A program made the position numbers and the translations under genes. Shown in pieces: positions 51,618-60,092 of a stretch of 64,000 bases of DNA. The DNA is from CAXBMB01 sp963976695 (GTDB lineage: Bacteria > Pseudomonadota > Alphaproteobacteria > Kiloniellales > DSM-21159), in the NCBI GenBank assembly GCA_963976695.1, contig CAXBMB010000008.1:1-64000 (forward strand), written 5' to 3'. Positions within the stretch are counted from its first letter, which is position 1. Every line of letters starts with the position of its first letter. The notes below the pieces were generated by a model, which saw only the letters and a list, made by a program, of their open reading frames with translations, was not told where the DNA came from and made no database searches.

Positions 51618-52637
51618 TCAGGCCAGCGTCAAGCGAACCACCAGCAGGTTGGCCAGTAGCACCACCAGCAACAGACAGGCCACGGCATAGATCCAGGCCG
51701 CCACGGCGAGACGATCAAGGCTCAGTCCCTGGCGGCCAACCCCCTCCAACGCGTGCTCGGCCCGGTTGGGCGAGTCCAGTTGCAGGGCGCCGCCCAGCGC
51801 CGCCACCGGCCAGTCCCCGGCGAGCAGACCCTGGCTGTTTTCGCCCTGCCGCCCGGCGCTGCCCAACCGCTTGAGCGCTTCGCTTGGCGCCGCCCCCGGT
51901 ACGAAGACCGCCGCGGTCGCCAGCAACAGACCGGCCAGGCGGTTGGGCAGCCAGCCCAGGGCCCGCTCCAGCATCAAAGCCGGCAGCGCGAAATCTCCCG
52001 CCCGGGGGGGACGGCGGCTATCCGGCGAGGTGACGCCGCCATAAAGACCGACCAAGGCCCGCAATCCCAGCTGCAGCGCCAAACCGGGCAGCCCCAGCAG
52101 CACAAACCAAAAAATCGGGGCGACCAGGGAGTCGGCGAAGCGGCGCGACAAGGCGGCCAATCCGGCCGGGGCCAGGAGCGAACGCGGCAGCCGATCGACA
52201 TCGCGGGCGCTCAAATCACCGGTGGCGAGCTGTTCCAGCGTTGAGCGGGCCGCGTGCGGCGATCCCGCCCCCAGGGACAGCCGAAAACTCTCGAACTGCC
52301 GCCAGGTTCGTCTTTGCCGCAGCGCGCCAACCAAGAAAAACAGCTCCAGCCCCCAGGCATAGGGATAGTGTCTGGTCACCAGCGACCAGAGATAGCCCAA
52401 GGCCCAAGCCAGACCCAGCAGCAACAGCGTGACCACCAGGCCGCGAATCAGCAGCGCCCGATGGCCCCGCTGGCGGCGGTTGAGCTTTTGCTCGAAACGT
52501 CGGGCCAGGCGCAGATAGCCCCGCAGCGGCCAAGCGACCAATGCCTGACTCCAGCGGAAATTTCCCAGGTATGCCTCCAGGGCCAGGGCCGCGAGCAGGA
52601 GAAACAATGGATCGGCCGCGCCGTATGCACCGGGCAT
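51618..52637 (-). CDS. cobD: Adenosylcobinamide-phosphate synthase-like protein (CobD/CbiB)
   Basis: 339 residues, with hydrophobic segments at both ends and in the middle. The order fits CobD/CbiB: an N-terminal helix followed by ALLIRGLVVTLLLLGLAWALG, SLGAGSPHAARSTLEQLATGDLSARDVDRLPRSLLAP in parts, RFADSLVAPIFWFVLLGLPG, and a C-terminal DWPVAALGGALQLDSPNRAEH. The highly conserved N-terminal DP.xxHPV region of classical CobD is not clear, so this is a divergent member; supported by cobT-cobS-cobC nearby. Attaches aminopropanol to cobyric acid at the membrane. Confidence 0.75.
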   Translation of the reverse strand: MPGAYGAADPLFLLLAALALEAYLGNFRWSQALVAWPLRGYLRLARRFEQKLNRRQRGHRALLIRGLVVTLLLLGLAWALGYLWSLVTRHYPYAWGLELFFLVGALRQRRTWRQFESFRLSLGAGSPHAARSTLEQLATGDLSARDVDRLPRSLLAPAGLAALSRRFADSLVAPIFWFVLLGLPGLALQLGLRALVGLYGGVTSPDSRRPPRAGDFALPALMLERALGWLPNRLAGLLLATAAVFVPGAAPSEALKRLGSAGRQGENSQGLLAGDWPVAALGGALQLDSPNRAEHALEGVGRQGLSLDRLAVAAWIYAVACLLLVVLLANLLVVRLTLA

Positions 52638-52787
52638 ACACTTGTCCTTCTGAAGAAACAGAGCTCACGCAACAAACCGGAGGGGCCAACCAAGCAGGAA
52701 GGCAGCGGTCCGGGTGGATTCTGACCAAGAATTGATCGCGCCTCTCGACGATGAGACTGGAAGCGCGGCCGTTCTTTCGCTACATCG

Positions 52788-52853
52788 CTAGAGTCGGATC
52801 GGTGCAACCGGAACCGCGACGCGCCGCCGGTTGCACCGCGACTCCGCCTCTTA
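52788..52853. repeat. Long palindrome with CTAGAGTCGGATC flank
   Basis: GGTGCAACCGG (52801-52811) pairs perfectly with CCGGTTGCACC (52827-52837); the outer GAGTCG and CGACTC also pair, giving a near-continuous stem. Begins with CTAGAGTCGGATCGG, identical to the reverse complement at 31509-31523. Lies in the 327-bp gap upstream of the SCO gene. Confidence 0.7.
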
Positions 52854-52865
52854 CCACCCTATCGG

Positions 52866-52924
52866 AGCGTGAGTCACCACAGATGAGACGCGCGCGGCGC
52901 GTCTTGCCAAGGCGATCACACGCC
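52866..52924 (+). repeat. Dispersed palindromic element, copy H
   Basis: GCGTGAGTCACC ... AGACGCGC-gcg-GCGCGTCT (52886-52904) ... GGCGATCACACGCC. Outer ends GCGTGAGTC and GATCACACGC repeat the GTGATCGAC/GTCGATCAC ends of other copies. It is 41 nt before the SCO start. Confidence 0.65.
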
Positions 52925-52964
52925 GGGGGTGTCGCTGCTTTCTCGTTGCTGAGTTGGATTTCCC

Positions 52965-53597
52965 ATGCCCTCCTTCGTTCGCGCCATCCTTATCCTGTAC
53001 ACTGGTCTGCTGGTTCTGGGAATTGGCATGGGCGGTTGGTGGTACCTGGAGGGCAGCAAGCACGCCGAACGGCGCGCGCAGGGCGCCACCAGCGGCGTGG
53101 CCGCCATCGGCGGCCCCTTCGCACTGGTCGATCAAGAGGGCCGGCCTCGAACCTCGGCCGACTTCCAGGGCAGCTACATGCTGGTTTACTTCGGCTATAC
53201 CTATTGCCCCGACGTCTGCCCAACCGGACTGCAAAACATCACCCTGGCGCTCGACCTGCTGGCCAAGCAAGACCCGGACAAGGCGGCGAAGGTTGTGCCG
53301 ATTTTCATCACGATCGACCCGGAGCGCGATACGCCGGCGGTTTTGGCCGCCTATGCCGCCAATTTTCACCCGCGGCTGGTGGCCCTGACCGGCACGCTGG
53401 CGCAGACCTCCCAGGCCGCCAAGAACTATCGAGTTTACTACAAGAAGATCCTGGATGAAGGCTCCGCCGCCTATTTGATGGACCACTCCTCGTTCATCTA
53501 TCTGATGGATCCGACGGGCGCCTATGTCAGTCACTATACCCATCTCACCCGCCCCGAAGAGATCGCCAAGAGCCTGGAAGAGCAGGTGACCGACTAG
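52965..53597 (+). CDS. SCO family copper chaperone / thiol-disulfide protein
   Basis: 210 residues with one N-terminal anchor (AILILYTGLLVLGIGMGGWWYL) and a thioredoxin-fold domain facing the periplasm. Copper ligands: CPDVC (Cys81 and Cys85) and the His of MDHSSFIYLMD (His174). Family assembles the CuA site of cytochrome c oxidase. No oxidase gene is in the window. A palindromic element follows the stop. Confidence 0.93.
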   Translation: MPSFVRAILILYTGLLVLGIGMGGWWYLEGSKHAERRAQGATSGVAAIGGPFALVDQEGRPRTSADFQGSYMLVYFGYTYCPDVCPTGLQNITLALDLLAKQDPDKAAKVVPIFITIDPERDTPAVLAAYAANFHPRLVALTGTLAQTSQAAKNYRVYYKKILDEGSAAYLMDHSSFIYLMDPTGAYVSHYTHLTRPEEIAKSLEEQVTD

Positions 53598-53600
53598 AAG

Positions 53601-53651
53601 GCGCGCGACCAAGAAAGCCGCGCGGCGCGCTTCATTTCTGTCGCCACCCAC
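53601..53651 (+). repeat. Dispersed palindromic element, copy I
   Basis: GGCGCGCGACCAAGAAA then GCCGCGCGGC (perfect 10-bp palindrome, 53617-53626), GCGCTTCATTTCTGTCGCCACCC. Begins 3 nt after the SCO stop; T-rich right half could terminate SCO transcription. Confidence 0.6.
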
Positions 53652-53720
53652 CCTGAAACCTCGAAATCAGCGTCGGGGAATGTCGGGAATCAGTGCCGGA
53701 TCGGTCCGCCTTGGCCGCAG

Positions 53721-54689
53721 TCAGGCCGCCGCGACGCTGGCGCGCAGTCCAGCGGCCGGGTCGCAGCCCAGCATCAGGTTCAGCGACTGCACCGCCGCGC
53801 CCGACGCCCCCTTGCCCAGGTTGTCCAGCAAAGCCACCAGCAGGGCCTGCCCCGTTTGGTCGTTGCCGAACACATGCAGGCGCAGATCATTGCTGCCGTT
53901 CAGCCCCTCCGGGTCCAGTTGCTTGATCTGCGCGCTATCGGCCAGCGGCACCACCTGGACAAAGGCCTGTCCTTGATAGCGCGCCGCCAGCGCGGCATGC
54001 AGATCTCGCAGTTTTGGCCGCACCGGCAGGGCGTCAAGCTGAAGCGGGACCGACACCAACATACCTTGGCGATAGCGGCCCACCGACGGCACGAACAGCG
54101 GCTGTCGGGTCAGATTGCTGTGCAGGTGCATCTCCGGCAGGTGCTTGTGGGTCATCTCCAGGCCATAGAGAAAAAACGGCGTCGCGTGGTGGGCCGGATT
54201 GGCTTGATCCTCGAAGGCCTCGATCATTTGCCGACCGCCGCCGCTGTAGCCGGAAACCGCGTTGACGCTGACCGCCCAATCAGGCGGCAGCAGACCCGCG
54301 TCCACCAGGGGCCGCACCAGGGCGATCATTCCGGTGGGATAGCATCCCGGATTGCTCACCCGCTTGGAGGCCGCCACCCGGGCCGCCTGGTCTTCACTCA
54401 TTTCGGGAAAGCCGTAGTCCCAACCGGCGGCGGTGCGATGGGCGGTGCTGGCGTCGATCACCCGCACCTCCGGATTGTCGATCATCGCCACCGCCTCCTT
54501 GGCCGCGGCGTCCGGCAGGCAAAGCACCACCAGATCGGCGGCGTTCAGCCGCCGCGCCTTTTCAGCGGGGTCCTTGCGCTTGCTCGGGTCGATGGAGACC
54601 AGATCAATATCCCGGCGGCCCTCCAGGCGCGCCCGGATTTGCAATCCCGTCGTTCCCGCCTCGCCATCGATAAAGACCTTTTTCGTCAT
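53721..54689 (-). CDS. argC: N-acetyl-gamma-glutamyl-phosphate reductase (short type)
   Basis: 322 residues, third step of arginine synthesis. NADP fold KVFIDGEAGTTGLQIRARL, VVLCLPDAAAKEAV, VIDASTAHR, catalytic Cys in VSNPGCYPTGMIAL (about residue 117) and SGYSGGGRQMIEAFE. The opening and length fit the type 2 ArgC group. Convergent with SCO, downstream of infC by 160 bp with a terminator between. Confidence 0.96.
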   Translation of the reverse strand: MTKKVFIDGEAGTTGLQIRARLEGRRDIDLVSIDPSKRKDPAEKARRLNAADLVVLCLPDAAAKEAVAMIDNPEVRVIDASTAHRTAAGWDYGFPEMSEDQAARVAASKRVSNPGCYPTGMIALVRPLVDAGLLPPDWAVSVNAVSGYSGGGRQMIEAFEDQANPAHHATPFFLYGLEMTHKHLPEMHLHSNLTRQPLFVPSVGRYRQGMLVSVPLQLDALPVRPKLRDLHAALAARYQGQAFVQVVPLADSAQIKQLDPEGLNGSNDLRLHVFGNDQTGQALLVALLDNLGKGASGAAVQSLNLMLGCDPAAGLRASVAAA

Positions 54690-54781
54690 CTTCCCTATCC
54701 TTGTTCCAACCCGCTGTTTGACGGCGGCCTTATTTTCGCGTCAGGGTCACTGATCAGAGCCACCGATCAGAGCCACCGACG

Positions 54782-54813
54782 AAAAACGGCCCCGAACCAA
54801 AGGCGGGGCCGTT
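54782..54813 (-). terminator. Terminator of infC
   Basis: On the minus strand AACGGCCCCG pairs with CGGGGCCGTT (10 bp, 9-nt loop), followed by TTTT. It lies 36 nt after the infC stop and before argC. Confidence 0.85.
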
Positions 54814-54849
54814 CGCGAGAGCAAGTCGCAGAGACTTTCCGTCTCGTCC

Positions 54850-55386
54850 TTACTTTGGCGACAGCACCATGATCATCTGTCGGCCTTCCAGCTTTGGCGC
54901 ATGCTCAACCTTGGTGACATCGGCGACCTCATCGCGCACCCGATGCAGCAGCTTCAGCCCGAGATCCTGGTGCGCCATTTCACGCCCGCGGAAGCGCAGG
55001 GTGACTTTCACCTTGTCGCCTTCCTCGATGAACTTGTTCAGCGCGCGAAGCTTGACGTCATAGTCATGAGTATCGATGTTCGGACGCATTTTCACTTCCT
55101 TCACATCGATGGTCTTCTGCTTCTTCCGCGCTTCGTTGGCGCGCTTCTGCGCTTCATACTTGAAGCGGCCATAATCGAGAATCTTGGCGACAGGCGGGTT
55201 GGCCGTCGGCGAGATTTCAACCAGATCAAGTCCGGTATCCTCGGCGCGCTTCAGGGCATCGAACGTCGATACGACGCCAACGTTTTCTCCATTCTCATCA
55301 ACCAGTCGCACCTCACGGGAGGTGATCAGTCGATTTACACGAGGACCGTCGCGGGACGGTTCGGCATTCATAGGTCGGCGGGCTAT
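54850..55386 (-). CDS. infC: Translation initiation factor IF-3, AUA start
   Basis: 178 residues if initiated at ATA 55386. N-domain GPRVNRLITSREVRLVDENGENVG (in parts), then VEISPTANPPVAKILDYGRFKYE, linker, and C-domain VKMRPNIDTHDYDVKLRALNKFIEEGDKVKVTLRFRGRE (in parts). The ATG at 55371 has no Shine-Dalgarno, whereas GGGAG (55400-55396) lies 9 nt before ATA and adds ARRP before MNAEPSRDGPRVN, the extension usual in alphaproteobacterial IF-3. Non-AUG starts allow IF-3 autocontrol. thrS lies upstream as in E. coli; rpmI and rplT do not follow. Confidence 0.93.
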   Translation of the reverse strand: MARRPMNAEPSRDGPRVNRLITSREVRLVDENGENVGVVSTFDALKRAEDTGLDLVEISPTANPPVAKILDYGRFKYEAQKRANEARKKQKTIDVKEVKMRPNIDTHDYDVKLRALNKFIEEGDKVKVTLRFRGREMAHQDLGLKLLHRVRDEVADVTKVEHAPKLEGRQMIMVLSPK

Positions 55387-55400
55387 TGGAGTAAACTCCC
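55384..55400 (-). promoter_or_regulatory. infC Shine-Dalgarno and AUA start
   Basis: Minus strand reads GGGAG-tttactcca-ATA, with ATG five codons downstream (55371). The rare initiation codon is the feature that makes infC self-regulated in E. coli (AUU there). Confidence 0.7.
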
Positions 55401-55559
55401 TATCATTTCAATTCATTAGCACCGAACTTCGAGGAAAGCCCTTGGCGTCTCCTCGCGTTTTTCCATTCCGTGCCATCTCTCCTAGTTTACTGATCCTGGC
55501 CGGTTGATGCCAGCCTCCTTTTCAGAAGCCGGTCCCCGTCACCACATCAGCGAACTCGA

Positions 55560-57500
55560 TCAGTCGGCGGCTTGGCCGCACTCCCGGCGCAAATCCGGTG
55601 GCGCTGCCTCTTTACATAGAGTCGCAACCGCCTCGTCAAGCGATAGAATCTCCTGCGCCTGCGATCCAAGCCGGCGCAGCGCCAATTTACCTTCCTCGGC
55701 CTCGCGGCGGCCGACCACGGCGATCACCGGAACCTTGGCCAGCGAATGCTCGCGGACTTTGTAGTTGATCTTCTCGTTGCGACAGTCAACAGCGGCGCGC
55801 AGACCGGCGGCGCGCAAGCGCGCCACCGTCGCCCGGGCGTGGTCATCGGCCTCCGACGTGATGGTCGCCACCACCACCTGCTCCGGGGCCAGCCACAGCG
55901 GCAGGCGCCCGGCATGGTTTTCGATCAGAATCGCCAGGAAGCGCTCGAACGAGCCCAGAATGGCGCGGTGCAGCATCACCGGGCGGTGCCGGGCGCTGTC
56001 CTCGCCGATGTAGCTGGCGTCCAACCGCTCCGGCAGAATGAAGTCCACCTGCAGGGTGCCGCATTGCCAGTCGCGGCCGATGGCGTCCTTCAGCACGAAC
56101 TCCAGCTTGGGGCCGTAAAACGCGCCTTCGCCGGGGTTGTTGGAAAAGCTGACGCCGGCGGCTTCCGTCGCCTCCTTCAACGCCGCTTCCGCCGCATCCC
56201 AAACCGCGTCCGTCCCGGCCCGCTTTTCCGGACGGTCGGAGAATTTCACCACCACGTCGGTAAAGCCGAAGTCGGCATAGATGCTTTTCAGCAGTTCGCA
56301 GAAAATCCGGGTTTCACTGATGATCTGTTCGGGGGTGCAAAAGATATGGGCGTCATCCTGGGTAAAGGCGCGCACCCGCATCATCCCATGCAGCGCCCCC
56401 GACGGCTCGTTGCGGTGACAAGAACCGAACTCGGCCATCCGCAGCGGCAGGTCGCGGTAGCTGGTCAGCCCCTGCTTGAAAATCTGCACGTGGCCGGGGC
56501 AGTTCATCGGCTTGACCGCCAGGATCCGATTTTCGCTTTCGGCGATGAACATGGCGTCGCGGAACTTGTCCCAGTGCCCCGAAGCCTCCCAGAGCGCCCG
56601 ATCAATCAACTGAGGGGTTTTCACCTCGACGTAGCCGCCCGCTTCCAACCGGCGGCGCATGTAGTCCTCCACCGCGCGGTAGAACGTCCAGCCCTTGGGG
56701 TGCCAAAAGACCGAGCCGCTGGCCTCTTCCTGCTGGTGAAAGAGGTTCATTTCCTTGCCGAGACGCCGATGGTCGCGCTTGGCGGCCTCCTCCAGCATCT
56801 TCAAGTGGGCTTTCAGTTCCTTGTCGTTGCGCCAGGCCGTGCCGTAGATCCGCTGCAGCTGGGCATTGTTGGCGTCGCCGCGCCAATAGGCGCCGGAAAC
56901 GCGCTGCAGCTTGAAGGCCTTGCCGATTTTACCCGTGGAGGCCAAATGCGGCCCGCGGCACAGGTCCAGCCAATCGCCTTGCCGGTAGACCGTGATGTCC
57001 GCATTGTCGGGCAGTTCATGAATCCACTCGGCCTTGTACTTTTCGCCCTTCGCGTCAAAATGGCGCACCGCTTCGCCGCGGTCCCAAACTTCACGCACCA
57101 GCGGCAAGTCCCGGTCGACGATCTCGACCATCCGCGCTTCGATGGTCTCCAAATCGTCCAGCGTAAAGGGGTCGTCGCGCACGAAGTCGTAGTAAAAACC
57201 GGTTTCCGTCGCCGGACCAAAGGTAACCTGGGTGCCGGGATAAAGTTCCTGCACCGCCTGCGCCAGCACGTGGGCGGCGTCATGACGGATCAACTCCAAG
57301 GCTTCCTCGGACGTTCGGGTGACGATCTCTACGGTGGCGTCGGCGGTGATGTCCCGCGTGATGTCCCAAAGATCTCCATCAACTTTGACGGCGACGGATA
57401 CCTTGGCCAGGCCAGGGCCGATGGAATCGGCGAGCTGTTGACCTGTCACAGGCCCGTCGAACTGCTTGACCGTCCCGTCGGGCAGTGTGATCGCGACCAT
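55560..57500 (-). CDS. thrS: Threonyl-tRNA synthetase
   Basis: 646 residues. Order: TGS domain (VAITLPDGTVKQF, residues 2-60), editing domain with HDAAHVLAQAVQEL and, further on, DLCRGPHL, class II catalytic core with motif 2 EFGSCHRNEPSGALHG and MNCPGH (zinc Cys), and the anticodon-binding domain (VVVATITSEADDHA, DCRNEKINYKVREHSLAKVPVIAVVG in parts). ATG 57500 (MVAITLPDG) with GAGGAAG about 10 nt upstream; the frame back to 57809 is not part of the protein. infC follows on the same strand after 173 bp. Confidence 0.97.
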   Translation of the reverse strand: MVAITLPDGTVKQFDGPVTGQQLADSIGPGLAKVSVAVKVDGDLWDITRDITADATVEIVTRTSEEALELIRHDAAHVLAQAVQELYPGTQVTFGPATETGFYYDFVRDDPFTLDDLETIEARMVEIVDRDLPLVREVWDRGEAVRHFDAKGEKYKAEWIHELPDNADITVYRQGDWLDLCRGPHLASTGKIGKAFKLQRVSGAYWRGDANNAQLQRIYGTAWRNDKELKAHLKMLEEAAKRDHRRLGKEMNLFHQQEEASGSVFWHPKGWTFYRAVEDYMRRRLEAGGYVEVKTPQLIDRALWEASGHWDKFRDAMFIAESENRILAVKPMNCPGHVQIFKQGLTSYRDLPLRMAEFGSCHRNEPSGALHGMMRVRAFTQDDAHIFCTPEQIISETRIFCELLKSIYADFGFTDVVVKFSDRPEKRAGTDAVWDAAEAALKEATEAAGVSFSNNPGEGAFYGPKLEFVLKDAIGRDWQCGTLQVDFILPERLDASYIGEDSARHRPVMLHRAILGSFERFLAILIENHAGRLPLWLAPEQVVVATITSEADDHARATVARLRAAGLRAAVDCRNEKINYKVREHSLAKVPVIAVVGRREAEEGKLALRRLGSQAQEILSLDEAVATLCKEAAPPDLRRECGQAAD

Positions 57501-57838
57501 AGAATTTGTCTTCCTCGTAACCAGAGTAATTGAGAATTCAACGCCCTTGTCGACCGGCAAGAAAAGCCGGAAAGCCTGGAAAGGCAAAGGAACCGGGAAT
57601 TTAGTGGGATTAAGGGACCTGTCAAGCAAGGCCTGCATGCCGGCGGGGTATTGGAGATCTTTTGGCGAATTCCTGCGGCCAAATGGCCGATCGTTTCTTT
57701 CCCGGGCGGACAAGGTGGAAAGAACCGCTTGGCGCGTCGGCGCCGCTCCCGCTAATCGATTGATAAAAGAAGGAAACATCGGCAAATCGGGACCACCAAG
57801 CGATGCCATTCAAGCCGATCCGACCCGCCGCTCTAACT
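57501..57838. other. thrS leader and gap to the glycosyltransferase
   Basis: 338 bp; no gene. I looked for T-box or threonine-leader-peptide features and saw none. 57813-57842 carries GCCGATCCGACC...CTCTAG, a split version of the CCGATCCGACTCTAG motif, touching the glycosyltransferase stop. The rest is unremarkable. Confidence 0.4.
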
Positions 57839-59122
57839 CTAGGCTCCCGACCCGGCCGCCTTACCCCCGGCCCGTGTCGCCTCCGGCCCTGCCGGATCCA
57901 GGCCGACCCGGGTGAAGTCCGGCAATTGCGACAGTAGCTCGCGGTAAACGTCCAGGGTTTTGTCGCACATCCGTGCGGTGGAGAAGTTTTCCGCCGCGTT
58001 GCGACCGGCCTTGATCACCAGCTGCGCGCGCTGGCTTGCCGTCAGATCCAACGCCCGGCGCAGCACCCGCGCCAGATCCGCCGGGTTGTTATTGTCGAAC
58101 AGAAAGCCGGTTTCATCCGGCAGAATTTGCTCCGGCCCGCCGCCGTGGTTGGACACCACAACCGGCCGCCCCATGGCCTGGGCCTCGCTGATCACCCGGC
58201 CGAACCCCTCCGGTTCGATGGAGGCGGAAACCACCACGTCCGACAGCTTGTAGGCGGCCGGCATATCCCGACAGTCGTCGAAAATCGCCACCCGATCGCT
58301 CAAGCCCCGCTGCGCCACCGCCTTTTCCAACTCCTGCCGATAGGCGCTGCGGCCTTGATCGGACCCGACCAACAGGCAGAGAAACTGCCGATCCTGCTTG
58401 ATTTGAGCCAGCGCATCGATCAGCAGCAGCTGGCCTTTCCAGCGGGTCAGGCGGCCGGGCAGAAGGATCACCGGCACCCCATCGGGCAAACGCCAGGCGG
58501 TGGCGAGCTGGATCACCCGCTCGGCCGAGACCTTGTCCGGATTGAAGCTTCGCAGGTCCACCCCGCGATGGACCAAGCGCAACTTGTCGGCGTCGATCTC
58601 GTAGTTGTCCTTGATATGCTGGGCGACGAATTCAGAAATGGCGATCACCCGGTCGCCCAGGGTCATCACCGAATTATAGCGTTTCTTGAACGGCCCGCCG
58701 AGGCCATAGGGCGAATGGAAGGTTGTCACAAACGGCCGCCCGGTCCGCCGGGTCGCCCAATAGGCGGACCACGCCGGCGCGCGCGAGCGCGCATGCACCA
58801 GATGGACGCCATAGCTCTCGATCACCTCGGTCAAACGGGTCGCATTCCGGCGCATGACAAGCGGGTTCTTGGAGTGCAGCGGCAAGTCCACATGGCGCGC
58901 GCCCACCCGCTGCAGGTCATGCACCAGCCGGCCGCCGCTGGAGGCCACGATGGGCAGGGCGCCGGCCTGCGCCAGCGCGGCGGCGATTTCCACCGTACCC
59001 CGTTCAACGCCCCCGGTATTGAGGGCGGGCAGCACCTGAAGGACAACTGGCTGTGGCCCTTCCAGCGACCCAGCAGCAATGCTAGTCTCGCCAGCGGCGT
59101 GCTCGTGCGCGGCGCTTGTCAC
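57839..59122 (-). CDS. Glycosyltransferase family 4 protein
   Basis: 427 residues, GT-B fold. N-terminal acceptor domain with LPALNTGGVERGTVEIAAALAQAG, HSKNPLVMRRNATRL, VHARSRAPAWSAYW; C-terminal donor domain with ILLPGRLTRWKGQLLLIDALAQ, and the EPEGFGRVISEAQAMGRPVVVSNHGGGPEQI (in parts) E-x7-E motif. Likely adds a sugar from a nucleotide donor in surface polysaccharide or LPS synthesis; sugar unknown. Start GTG 59122. Divergent to a hydrolase gene 27 bp away. Confidence 0.92.
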   Translation of the reverse strand: MTSAAHEHAAGETSIAAGSLEGPQPVVLQVLPALNTGGVERGTVEIAAALAQAGALPIVASSGGRLVHDLQRVGARHVDLPLHSKNPLVMRRNATRLTEVIESYGVHLVHARSRAPAWSAYWATRRTGRPFVTTFHSPYGLGGPFKKRYNSVMTLGDRVIAISEFVAQHIKDNYEIDADKLRLVHRGVDLRSFNPDKVSAERVIQLATAWRLPDGVPVILLPGRLTRWKGQLLLIDALAQIKQDRQFLCLLVGSDQGRSAYRQELEKAVAQRGLSDRVAIFDDCRDMPAAYKLSDVVVSASIEPEGFGRVISEAQAMGRPVVVSNHGGGPEQILPDETGFLFDNNNPADLARVLRRALDLTASQRAQLVIKAGRNAAENFSTARMCDKTLDVYRELLSQLPDFTRVGLDPAGPEATRAGGKAAGSGA

Positions 59123-59149
59123 TGTTTATTTCCCCAGGAACATTAACTC

Positions 59150-59995
59150 ATGTCCGAGACCAAGGCTCCCTCAGCCACTGCTTTGACCGACCTGCAGCGT
59201 CTAAAACGTCCCGACGGCGCAACAATTGCCTATCACAGACAAGGGGGCAAGGCCCTGGATGGCAGGAAGTCATCGGAAAACGGAAAAACCGGCCTGATTT
59301 TCCTCGGCGGCTTTATGTCCGACATGACCGGGACCAAGGCCACCTTCCTGGAAGACTACGCCAAGCAGCAGGGACGCGCCTTCGTCCGCTTTGATTATCT
59401 CGGCCATGGACAGTCGTCGGGCGCGGTCACCGACGGCACCATAGGCCGCTGGGTCGACGACACCCTGGCGGTGATCGACGACCTCACCGATGGCCCGCAA
59501 ATCCTGATCGGCTCCTCGATGGGAGGCTGGATCATGCTGTTGGCGGCGCTGCAACGCAAAGCCCGGATCGTCGGCCTGCAGGGCATTGCGGCGGCACCGG
59601 ACTTTACCGAAAACCTGATGTGGGAAACCTTCTCCGAAACGGTCAAGGAAACCCTGATCCGCGACGGCGTCTACAAGGAGCCCAACGCCTATTCCGACAC
59701 CCCCTACAGCATCACCTTGAAGCTGATTGAAGACGGCCGCCACCATCTGCTGATGGGCGGAAAAATCGCCCTGGACTGCCCGGTGCGCTTGCTCCACGGC
59801 ATGGCCGACCTCGATGTGCCCTACCAGCTGTCGACCAAGCTGGCCCGGCGCCTGACCGGCAAGGACGTCGAGGTGCAACTGGTCAAGGAAGGCGACCACC
59901 GCCTTTCGGAGCCGCCGCAGCTCGCCAGCCTGGCCCACAGCCTGGACCGACTGCTGGCGACCATCGAGGGTCAGCCGGTGACGGCCAGCGGGTGA
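59150..59995 (+). CDS. Alpha/beta hydrolase
   Basis: 281 residues. Nucleophile elbow GSSMGGW (Ser about 124), oxyanion region FLGGFMSDMTG, DYLGHGQSSG, acid Asp in MADLDVPYQL and catalytic His in EGDHRLSEP. Pattern is close to the ABHD10 / short-chain acyl hydrolase group, so an ester or thioester substrate is plausible. ATG 59150. Only 27 bp separates it from the divergent glycosyltransferase, so promoters overlap. Confidence 0.88.
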   Translation: MSETKAPSATALTDLQRLKRPDGATIAYHRQGGKALDGRKSSENGKTGLIFLGGFMSDMTGTKATFLEDYAKQQGRAFVRFDYLGHGQSSGAVTDGTIGRWVDDTLAVIDDLTDGPQILIGSSMGGWIMLLAALQRKARIVGLQGIAAAPDFTENLMWETFSETVKETLIRDGVYKEPNAYSDTPYSITLKLIEDGRHHLLMGGKIALDCPVRLLHGMADLDVPYQLSTKLARRLTGKDVEVQLVKEGDHRLSEPPQLASLAHSLDRLLATIEGQPVTASG

Positions 59996-60092
59996 GCGAC
60001 AGTGTCAAAATCTCCGCCAACGCCCCCCGATAGGGCGATAACAATCCGATCCGCCGCCCGGCGGCATACCGCAACAGGCTGAGATTCACGGC

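Noticed and set aside
55746..57533. 595-codon plus-strand frame opposite thrS
   Set aside because: Antisense shadow of threonyl-tRNA synthetase with biased composition.
57501..57838. T-box or threonine attenuator in the thrS leader
   Set aside because: No T-box sequence, no Thr-rich leader peptide, no terminator/antiterminator pair.
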